Origin: an uncultured Acidimicrobiales bacterium
Lineage (GTDB): Bacteria > Actinomycetota > Acidimicrobiia > Acidimicrobiales > Iamiaceae
Direction of reading: 5' to 3'
Assembly (NCBI GenBank): GCA_937926025.1
Contig: CALANQ010000299.1
Coordinates: 1 to 24,546, forward strand
Length of the DNA: 24,546 bases
Shown here: piece by piece, positions 15,601 through 20,451 of the stretch
Position numbering within the stretch: the first letter of the stretch is position 1
How the letters are laid out: every line of letters starts with the position of its first letter
Made by a program: the position numbers and the translations under genes
Notes under the pieces: generated by a model
Databases searched by the model: none
What the model saw: only the letters and a program-made list of their open reading frames with translations
Told to the model about the DNA's origin: nothing

Positions 15601-15962
15601 AAGAGCAGGTCCACGGCGCAGCGGGTGCCCACCGCCAGGCGGACCGTCCCGTCGCCGAGCGACGACACCTCGGCATCGAGGCCGGCGGCCGCTACCAGGT
15701 CCCGCACCTTCGACACCACGCCCCGGACGGCGCCCTGCCAGTGGGCGGCGAGCGGCCGGTCGCCCCACAGCAGCTCGGCGATCTCGCCCCGGCTCACCGG
15801 GCGGCCCTCCAGCAGCAGGAAGGCCAGCAGCACCTGCACCTGGGGGCGGGTCACCGCGACCGGGGCACCGTCGGGCGCGTGCAGCAGGACCGCGCCGAGG
15901 AGGTCGGCGCGTCCGGAGGCGTCGCGCGGCGTCCGGTCCGTGGCCGATCGTGTCGCCTCCAT
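12603..15962 (-). CDS. SARP/BTAD-type transcriptional regulator with AAA ATPase and TPR-like region
   Basis: This 1119-residue protein is a large AfsR-like regulator. An OmpR-type winged helix lies at about residues 22-95 and the bacterial transcriptional activation domain (BTAD) at about 118-262. An AAA_16/STAND ATPase follows, with Walker A GKSGIGKT (313-320) and Walker B VLVVDDLQWA (about 397-406). The rest is a long Ala/Leu-rich helical region consistent with TPR repeats. No C-terminal LuxR helix-turn-helix is visible, so DNA binding should rest with the N-terminal domain. Such proteins typically activate metabolite or stress genes when a ligand reaches the ATPase or TPR part. The frame is open upstream to 16499, but the ATG at 15962 has a strong GGGAGGGAGGG ribosome site. 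It is divergent from the 121-residue membrane protein gene, a possible target. Confidence 0.9.
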   Translation of the reverse strand: MEATRSATDRTPRDASGRADLLGAVLLHAPDGAPVAVTRPQVQVLLAFLLLEGRPVSRGEIAELLWGDRPLAAHWQGAVRGVVSKVRDLVAAAGLDAEVSSLGDGTVRLAVGTRCAVDLLLAEDDVRAGEAALDGDDPERALALVTPWIERLQQPFLPSGDGDWVRSQQHRVAQVARRAVLVRIEALRAAERPDLASEAAASWIHRNPIDEGVHEQLIGALLDDGRRGDALDAYRRLAELLADELGIGPSQAVASMVGGTRPSLSEPAPPVPAAPTDGSARIFLGRQGEMDQLTATWRAVVDEARPRLVVIHGKSGIGKTRLADELGAVARREGADVRWARCFPGPALPFEPLVSAVAPASELPLSEDPVPTGPALARADALRAIDVGVRQLASRPSVLVVDDLQWASDDVTAALEQTIAGLVGPLLIVATSRNLPAPVHAVLSRVQRSLPTTQLHLKALDPVDLEPLFDDGATAAERAGELHRRTGGHPFFVSELALAPRRAGDVLDPGTVPDAVRTWIGHRADALAKPVRARLDLAAVIGEELALTTLARCAHVDPDEALDQLDLLVEDGFLVETGRIDVFAFPHLITRDAIYERISPTRRARMHLAVAEALATSGPAPGRHAEIAHHLTEAGPDHAPDAGRELLLAGREALDSGAWALAEGLYGSAATVAPDDPAIRAGALTGLARAAHLQRRRAEAERLIDEVLALTRAHRLPLELAEAVLVLVGRAGRGATQRLTDLEQAALLREALDGIEALDQRDPLDRAPGAAAEVRTERVRRDALACHLAGELAQALALTAPVEERSALAQRAVALARDLDPPDTHLTARALLIARLDRLDPAQIGDRLSDVDQMLAIAPSGRSVDATLAALTYRHEDLLLCGRRDESTVSLDDAEALADRSEHPYWRWATAAWRGLGALVDGDLDRAEALAFEALALGGDEPGAAACLGVNLVDIRLYQGRAGEVLDLLAEAADDSPHIPCYRAVLALCAAEAGDADLAARSFGHFRDAGFTGIPEDTNRLLTLVVLADAAAQLGDRGSAAILTDLLLPSSELQAVLNCYGGGGAYWGPVSHQLGRLAALAGDPAAAARWFDQAERSAEQVGARLALDRITADPLRTAR

Positions 15963-16040
15963 CGCCCTCCCTCCCGGCCGACGAGGCGCCAGGGTACCGG
16001 TTCCGGCGGAATCCCCGGGGGCGATGGACGTCCCGCCCGG

Positions 16041-16046
16041 TAGGCT
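16041..16046 (+). promoter_or_regulatory. Candidate -10 element of a leaderless promoter
   Basis: TAGGCT matches TAnnnT and ends exactly 6 bases before the GTG at 16053, so transcription would start at the start codon. The intervening GGGGAG is too close to the GTG to act as a ribosome site, which favours leaderless expression. The geometry equals that at 11337. It lies in the 90 bp spacer divergent from the SARP gene. Confidence 0.5.
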
Positions 16047-16052
16047 GGGGAG

Positions 16053-16418
16053 GTGATCGGACTGCGTCGCGTGCTGCTGCTCGCGGCGGTGGTCTCCGTC
16101 CTGGTGCTGGCCCTCGGTGGCCCGGCCCGCACGATCCGCCCCGGCGAGACCGAGGCGGCCCACGCCCGGATCCAGCCGATGGCCGTCGATCACGAGGCCG
16201 TGGCCTCCGCTCGAACCAGCGCCGACCGGCCGGTGGTGGACCTGCGCTCCGACGCCGGCCGCCTCCTGCTGCTCGCCTGGATCGGCGTCCTCTTCGCCGC
16301 CGCCCGGCGCGCCCGCACGGCAGGGCGCACCGTCGAGCTGCAGGTCCGGGGATCGGGCGCCACCGCGTGGCTGCACCGGTCGTTCGACCGCGGCCCACCC
16401 TCCTTCGCGATCGCCTGA
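16053..16418 (+). CDS. Small hypothetical membrane protein
   Basis: I do not recognise this 121-residue protein. It has a hydrophobic N-terminal segment (about residues 5-23) that could be a signal anchor. A short, probably extracytoplasmic stretch (about 24-68) follows, then a second membrane segment (LLLLAWIGVLFAA, about 71-83) and a basic, probably cytoplasmic tail of about 35 residues. No catalytic motif is visible. The GTG start is supported by the -10 element 6 bases upstream. It is divergent from the SARP regulator gene and 119 bp upstream of the antiporter operon, so it could be a target of the former or an accessory to the latter; neither is shown by sequence. Confidence 0.6.
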   Translation: MIGLRRVLLLAAVVSVLVLALGGPARTIRPGETEAAHARIQPMAVDHEAVASARTSADRPVVDLRSDAGRLLLLAWIGVLFAAARRARTAGRTVELQVRGSGATAWLHRSFDRGPPSFAIA

Positions 16419-16435
16419 ACCCCCGCGCCGCGGGT

Positions 16436-16452
16436 GAGCCCCCAGCGGGCTC
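16436..16452 (+). terminator. Weak hairpin after the 121-residue membrane protein gene
   Basis: GAGCCC and GGGCTC form a 6-pair GC-rich stem with a 5-base loop, starting 18 bases after the stop at 16418. No T-run follows, so this is at best a weak terminator or a structure in the leader of the antiporter operon. Confidence 0.25.
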
Positions 16453-16537
16453 CCGGTCCGGCGCGGGCTCGTACCGATCCGGACCGGTCCGACGCGCACG
16501 CGCGCGCCGTCGGTCCACCCATCTCGAAGGACACCCC

Positions 16538-16906
16538 TTGGACATCGATCCCACCACCCTCTTCCTCCTCTGGTTCGGAGGGGGCTTCATCATCTTCCTG
16601 GCGTGGGCCGCCCTCGTCGGCCAGGCCCTCATCGGCGCCCGCCCCGGCGTCGTGCGCCCGTCGATCGCGGTCCTGGCCGTGCTCGGCCTCCTGCATCCGG
16701 CCGCGGCCGTCAGCGCCATCGACCTCACCCGCCTGGCCCGCACCTGCAGCCGTACCGTCGCCGACGACATCGACGACGCGGCCGTGCGAGCCCGCGCTCG
16801 GGCGCTCGCCGTCCCGGAATGGGCGATGATCGCGGTCTGCACCGCCGGCGCCATCAGCGCCGTCGTCGCCATCGCCGTCTTCGTCGAGGCAGGAGGTCTC
16901 CCATGA
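16538..16906 (+). CDS. Small membrane protein of a khtSTU-like operon
   Basis: This 122-residue protein has three hydrophobic segments (about 7-31, 42-62 and 94-116) with a charged, Arg/Asp-rich cytoplasmic-type loop of about 30 residues between the second and third. I do not recognise its family. I chose the TTG at 16538 because a clear AAGGA ribosome site lies 7 bases upstream and the hydrophobic segment begins at once; the frame continues upstream but there overlaps other genes. Its stop overlaps the next start (ATGA), so it is coupled to the KhtT-like gene. Bacillus subtilis has a small protein, KhtS, in this operon position; whether this protein is an equivalent is inference, as no sequence kinship is evident. 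Confidence 0.7.
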   Translation: MDIDPTTLFLLWFGGGFIIFLAWAALVGQALIGARPGVVRPSIAVLAVLGLLHPAAAVSAIDLTRLARTCSRTVADDIDDAAVRARARALAVPEWAMIAVCTAGAISAVVAIAVFVEAGGLP

Positions 16907-17388
16907 GCGCCGACCACCCCGTTCCGCCGGAGCCCCAGCGGCTCCCCGGCGTGGGCCAACGCCTGGACCTCGTCGACCACGACGGCCGGCCCGTCACGGT
17001 GATCCGCCAGAAGGACGGCAACCTCGAGGTCCACCACGACGGCACGTCCGTCGACCTGCCCGCCAACCAGGCCCGAGCCCTCGGTGCCCTCGCCTCCGGC
17101 CACTTCCGGATGGCGCCCGGCCTGTTCGAACGGGTCGACGGCGTGCTCGGCGGCATCGAGTTCGACTGGGTCACCGTGCCGGAAGGGGCGTGGGCGGCCG
17201 GGCTGTCGATCCAGGACCTGGCTCTGCGCCAGCGCACCGGCGTCACCGTCGTCGCCATCCTGCGGGGCTCCCTCCCGATCCTGGTGACCGACCCGACGCA
17301 GCGCATCGAGGTCGGCGACGAGCTGGTCATCGTGACGCCGCCCGAGGGCCGCCCGGCCCTGGAGCGCTACCTGGAACGGGGGTCGTGA
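16903..17388 (+). CDS. KhtT-like RCK_C regulatory subunit of a cation:proton antiporter
   Basis: This 161-residue soluble protein has the two-part layout of KhtT. The N-terminal domain contains LPGVGQRLDLVD (14-25), which matches the characteristic KhtT LPGIGKK-type motif. A C-terminal TrkA-C/RCK_C domain (about 82-158) shows the VPEGAWAAGLSIQDLALRQRTGV and IEVGDELVIVTPP signatures. KhtT binds and gates the membrane antiporter KhtU in response to nucleotides and pH. The ATG at 16903 has an AGGAGG site about 7 bases upstream and overlaps the preceding stop. Its stop overlaps the ATG of the antiporter by one base, as expected for a fixed-ratio complex. Confidence 0.85.
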   Translation: MSADHPVPPEPQRLPGVGQRLDLVDHDGRPVTVIRQKDGNLEVHHDGTSVDLPANQARALGALASGHFRMAPGLFERVDGVLGGIEFDWVTVPEGAWAAGLSIQDLALRQRTGVTVVAILRGSLPILVTDPTQRIEVGDELVIVTPPEGRPALERYLERGS

Positions 17389-18563
17389 TGGGACGGGAAC
17401 TGATCGTCCTCGGGATCGCCTTCCTGCTGAGCGGCCTGCTCGCTCGGGTCGGCGCGCGCTTCGGCCTCCCCACCATCCCCCTGTTCGTGGCGGCCGGCAT
17501 CCTCGTCGGCCCCAACACGCCGGGACCGGTGCTGTTCGAGAACCCCCACGACCTCGAGCTGCTCGCCGCCTTCGGCCTGATCTTCCTGCTCTTCTACCTG
17601 GGCGTCGAGTTCTCCGTGGAGGACCTCACCAGTGGCGGGCGCAAGCTGCTCTGGTCCGCCGGGTTGTACCTGGCGCTCAACCTGGGCGGCGGGCTCCTGC
17701 TCGGCTTCGCATTCGGCTGGGGCACCAAGGAGGCCTTCGTCATCGCCGGCATCACCGGCATCTCGTCGTCGGCCATCGTCACCAAGGTGCTGGTGGAGCT
17801 CCACCGCCTGGCCAATCCGGAGACCCGGCTGATCCTCGGGATCATCGTCATCGAGGACCTGTTCCTCGCGCTGTACCTGGCCGCCCTGGCCCCGGTGCTG
17901 GGCGAGGCCGAGTCCATGGCCGACGGGGCGCTGCTGTTCCTCCGGGCGCTGGCGTTCCTGCTGCTGCTGGCTGCGGTGGCCAACTGGGGTGCGCCGGTGG
18001 TGGAGAAGATCATCACCGCCAAGAGCGACGAGCTGCTCGTCGTGCTGTTCATCGGGTTCGCCTTCCTGGTGGCGGGCGTGGCCTACGAGCTGGGCGTCTC
18101 CGATGCCATCGGGGCGTTCATGGCCGGTCTCGTGATCGCCGGGACCAGCCTGGCCAGCCGGGTCGAGCGCCTGGTCCGGCCGCTGCGCGACGGGTTCGCG
18201 GCGTTGTTCTTCTTCGCCTTCGGCCTGTCCATCGACCCCGGCGACATCGCGTCGGTCCTGGGGCCGGCAGTGATCGCCATCGTGGCCACGCTGCTGCTGG
18301 CGGTGGCGGCTGCGGTGGGGGCGGCGCGCATCAACCGGCTCGACCGGCTGGCCGCCGCCAACATCGCCTTCTCGGTGGCGGCCCGGGGCGAGTTCGCGCT
18401 CATCTTGGTGACGCTGGCGGCCAGCGCCGGGCTCGATGCCCGGTTGGCCCCCTTCGCCGCCATCTACGTGCTGGTGCTCGCCGTGATCAGCCCGATCCTC
18501 GCGCTGCGCTCCGCGGCGTTCGTGCGCTTCTTCCCGAAGCGCCTCGTGCCCGATCCGGTGTGA
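17388..18563 (+). CDS. CPA2 family cation:proton antiporter (KhtU-like)
   Basis: This 391-residue integral membrane protein matches the Na_H_Exchanger family in the CPA2 branch, which includes KefB/C and KhtU. It has about twelve hydrophobic segments. The broken-helix motif GISSSAIV is at 124-131 and the ion-binding acidic pair IEDL is at Glu156-Asp157. Its C-terminus ends soon after the last helix, with no RCK_N domain of the KefC type, which fits regulation by the separate KhtT-like subunit. The likely role is electroneutral exchange of K+ (or Na+) for H+ under alkaline or electrophile stress. The ATG at 17388 shares its A with the preceding TGA; a GTG one codon upstream is also possible. 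A convergent gene ends 12 bp beyond its stop. Confidence 0.9.
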   Translation: MGRELIVLGIAFLLSGLLARVGARFGLPTIPLFVAAGILVGPNTPGPVLFENPHDLELLAAFGLIFLLFYLGVEFSVEDLTSGGRKLLWSAGLYLALNLGGGLLLGFAFGWGTKEAFVIAGITGISSSAIVTKVLVELHRLANPETRLILGIIVIEDLFLALYLAALAPVLGEAESMADGALLFLRALAFLLLLAAVANWGAPVVEKIITAKSDELLVVLFIGFAFLVAGVAYELGVSDAIGAFMAGLVIAGTSLASRVERLVRPLRDGFAALFFFAFGLSIDPGDIASVLGPAVIAIVATLLLAVAAAVGAARINRLDRLAAANIAFSVAARGEFALILVTLAASAGLDARLAPFAAIYVLVLAVISPILALRSAAFVRFFPKRLVPDPV

Positions 18564-18575
18564 ACCGGGGGAGCG

Positions 18576-19334
18576 TCAGCGCTTGGCGACCTTCGCCACC
18601 TTGATGGCGTCGCGCAGGTTGAGCGACAGCCGCACCGCCCCGCTCGAGTACATCCCGCACGTGCCGCCGATGGTGCCGCCCGTGGGGCAGAGGTGCTCGA
18701 GCTGGGCGTCGCGGATGTAGTTCTTCTTCGGGTCCTGGGAGGTGCCGCACCGGCTGCCGGTCTCCCGGGGCGACAGGCAGGTGGCGGCCCGGGTGGGCAC
18801 CTGCCGGTTCGGGGTGAGGAGGCGGCCGCCGTCGTAGAAGCCGACCTGGTTGGCCGGGTCCGCCGCCAGCGACTGCAGCGTCGTGAACACCAGGTTCGAC
18901 TGGTCGAGCGTCTGCTTCCGGGCCGGCGCGCCCATGACCACGATCTTCGTGGTGCCGTTGCGGTACCGGGAGATCAGCGTCTGGACGTCCTTGCGGTACC
19001 GGTCGGCCAGCGCCTGGCCCTTCTCGCCGGCCATGCAGTTCTCCTGGAACGACCCGCTGTTGCCGGCGTAGTTGATGATCACCACGTCGGGCACGTAGGT
19101 GATCTTCTTGGCGGCGGCGATGCCGTTGCACGGCGACGTCATGTACTTCACCCCGGACCAGTCCACCGAGTACCCCGACAGGATCGACGCCCAGTCGCCC
19201 GACCCCTTGGCCTCGATGGTGAGGGAGTCGCCGAAGATCAGTACCCGTGGCCCGGCGGGCTCGCAGGCCGACAGGCCACCTGCCGCGGCGACGATGGCGA
19301 CGGCGACGGCGAGCGCTCGGAGGGTCCGGGACAT
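18576..19334 (-). CDS. SGNH/GDSL hydrolase-like lipoprotein
   Basis: This 252-residue protein has a lipoprotein signal peptide with lipobox LSAC (Cys24), so it should be anchored outside the membrane. The SGNH block I motif GDSL is at 35-38, with Ser37 as predicted nucleophile. An Asn-containing block III-like motif, NYAGNSG, follows, and DAQLEHLCP near the C-terminus supplies a DxxxH version of the catalytic Asp/His block. Several cysteines suggest disulfides. Members of this superfamily hydrolyse or transfer acyl and acetyl groups on glycans or lipids, so a role in surface glycan deacylation is possible; the substrate cannot be read. The ATG at 19334 lies 7 bases after a TAGGGT promoter element. 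The gene converges on the antiporter gene. Confidence 0.85.
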   Translation of the reverse strand: MSRTLRALAVAVAIVAAAGGLSACEPAGPRVLIFGDSLTIEAKGSGDWASILSGYSVDWSGVKYMTSPCNGIAAAKKITYVPDVVIINYAGNSGSFQENCMAGEKGQALADRYRKDVQTLISRYRNGTTKIVVMGAPARKQTLDQSNLVFTTLQSLAADPANQVGFYDGGRLLTPNRQVPTRAATCLSPRETGSRCGTSQDPKKNYIRDAQLEHLCPTGGTIGGTCGMYSSGAVRLSLNLRDAIKVAKVAKR

Positions 19335-19341
19335 CGGTCGG

Positions 19342-19347
19342 ACCCTA
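19342..19347 (-). promoter_or_regulatory. Candidate -10 element of the GDSL lipoprotein gene
   Basis: Read on the minus strand this is TAGGGT, fitting TAnnnT. It ends 7 bases before the ATG at 19334 with no Shine-Dalgarno between, so transcription would begin at or next to the start codon. A palindrome at 19358-19372 covers the expected -35 position. Confidence 0.45.
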
Positions 19348-19357
19348 CTGCCGGGGT

Positions 19358-19372
19358 CCGTTCCCCGAACGG
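19358..19372. promoter_or_regulatory. Palindrome over the -35 region, candidate operator
   Basis: CCGTTC and GAACGG are perfect 6-base arms around CCC. With the -10 at 19342-19347 and a 17-base spacer, the -35 box of the GDSL gene would fall at 19365-19370, inside this palindrome. It is also 36 bases upstream of the divergent PilZ-like gene, so a protein bound here could act on both. Confidence 0.3.
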
Positions 19373-19407
19373 GTCAGGTTCCGGCTCCTCCTGCCGACAG
19401 GCACCGC

Positions 19408-19899
19408 ATGGGTCCGATCGGACATCAGCGGATCGCGCAGCGGTTCCAGGTGACCACCACGCCGGTGGAGTGGCTGGTTCCGAAGCGGCGCGGCCTCGAT
19501 GCCCGTTCCAAGCCCGTCTGGACCGAGGCCGCCGTCATCGAGATCTCGGTGATGGGTCTGGCCATCGTGTGCCCCGACAAGTGGCGGGCCGTCACCGGGA
19601 CCCGGGTCGAGGTCCGCTGGGAGGGCATCACCGGGCACATCATCGTGCGCCGGGAGGCGCCGTTCCCGCGGTCGGCCAACCTGGTCATGTACGGCGCCGA
19701 GCTGGCCGACAACCCGTCGCAGCTGGGCCGGGCCCTGTTCGAGCGGCTGGTCACCGAGCCGTCGCAGGCCGAGAGCACCCGGCTGGCCGCTGCCACCGCC
19801 GAGGCCGTCATCGGCGGCTACCAGGACCCGCCCCGCGCCACCGGCCCCGCCCTGTGGTCGTCGCCGTCGGAGTGGGTCCCCGAGCGCGACCGCTCCTGA
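19408..19899 (+). CDS. PilZ-like domain protein
   Basis: This 163-residue soluble protein resembles a PilZ domain, the common receptor for cyclic di-GMP. It has an RxxxR motif near the N-terminus (Arg8 to Arg12 in RIAQR). A beta-rich stretch with EISVMG at 45-50 follows, in the place of the (D/N)xSxxG motif, with Glu instead of Asp/Asn. The next strands, TRVEVRWEGITGHIIVRRE, fit the PilZ barrel. The C-terminal 60 residues are unassigned. The ATG at 19408 is the start closest to the conserved part; no strong ribosome site is visible, and the frame is open upstream across the divergent gene. If the motif is functional it would bind c-di-GMP and control a partner, perhaps in surface glycan output or motility. 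Confidence 0.55.
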   Translation: MGPIGHQRIAQRFQVTTTPVEWLVPKRRGLDARSKPVWTEAAVIEISVMGLAIVCPDKWRAVTGTRVEVRWEGITGHIIVRREAPFPRSANLVMYGAELADNPSQLGRALFERLVTEPSQAESTRLAAATAEAVIGGYQDPPRATGPALWSSPSEWVPERDRS

Positions 19900-19940
19900 G
19901 CCGACCACAGGCCCCCGAACGATCGCGGTCGCTCCGCCGC

Positions 19941-19946
19941 TACGGT
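19941..19946 (+). promoter_or_regulatory. Candidate -10 element of the NTF2-like gene
   Basis: TACGGT fits TAnnnT and lies 27 bases before the GTG at 19974, giving a leader of about 20 bases that contains a GAGGAG ribosome site. No convincing -35 box is visible. Confidence 0.3.
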
Positions 19947-19973
19947 CCGGGTCGAACGACCTGAGGAGCAGCT

Positions 19974-20411
19974 GTGATCATCGAGCAGACCATCGAGCAG
20001 TGGCACGAGTTCCTGCGGGGGAAGGCCCCGAACGGCCTCGACGACCTGCTCCACGACGACGTCGTCTTCTACTCGCCGATCGTCTACACGCCCCAGGAGG
20101 GCAAGGAGATCACCAAGCTCTACCTGCTGGCCGCCGGCCAGACCCTGCCCGGGGAGCGCCCCGAGGGCGGCGACGTCGGCAGCGGTTCGGGCGGGTTCCG
20201 CTACACCAAGCAGGTGCTGGCCGACGACACCGCGGTCCTGGAGTTCGAGACCACGGTGGAGGGCAAGTACGTGAACGGCGTCGACATCATCCGCTGCGAC
20301 GCCGACGGGAAGATCATCGAGTTCCGGGTGATGATCCGCCCGCTCCAGGCCGTCAACCTGGTCCACCAGCAGATGGCCGCCATGCTCGAACGCATGAAGC
20401 CCACCCCCTGA
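19974..20411 (+). CDS. NTF2-like (SnoaL-type) protein
   Basis: This 145-residue protein has the small cone-shaped NTF2/SnoaL pattern. An N-terminal helix precedes GLDDLLHDDVVFYSPIVYTPQEGKEI, a typical helix-strand opening, and the domain ends with strands VNGVDIIRCDADGKIIEFRVMIRPLQAVN. The family includes isomerases, hydrolases and ligand-binding proteins, so no reaction can be given. Asp39 or Asp40-type acids and a Tyr line the predicted pocket, but no established active-site set is recognised. A GAGGAG ribosome site lies 5 bases before the GTG start. Its stop codon lies in the loop of a strong hairpin. It is separated from the PilZ-like gene by 74 bp with its own possible promoter. Confidence 0.75.
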   Translation: MIIEQTIEQWHEFLRGKAPNGLDDLLHDDVVFYSPIVYTPQEGKEITKLYLLAAGQTLPGERPEGGDVGSGSGGFRYTKQVLADDTAVLEFETTVEGKYVNGVDIIRCDADGKIIEFRVMIRPLQAVNLVHQQMAAMLERMKPTP

Positions 20412-20424
20412 GCGGGGGTGGGCT
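20398..20424. terminator. Strong hairpin between convergent genes
   Basis: AGCCCACCCCC and GGGGGTGGGCT are perfect 11-base arms around a 5-base loop, TGAGC. The loop holds the TGA stop of the NTF2-like gene, and the subtilase gene ends at 20452 on the other strand. No T-run follows, as is common for high-GC actinobacterial terminators. It could serve both directions. Confidence 0.7.
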
Positions 20425-20451
20425 CCTGCGTCTGCGATCCGCCGGTGGTCC

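Noticed and set aside
16480..16491. 12-bp perfect palindrome CGGACCGGTCCG before the antiporter operon
   Set aside because: Palindromes of this length are expected several times by chance in a GC-rich window of this size, and no promoter boxes are linked to it.
16603..16902. Upstream extension of the KhtT-like frame
   Set aside because: The added part is Arg/Pro-rich and out of frame with the membrane protein gene. The ATG at 16903 has a good ribosome site and begins just before the conserved LPGVGQ motif.
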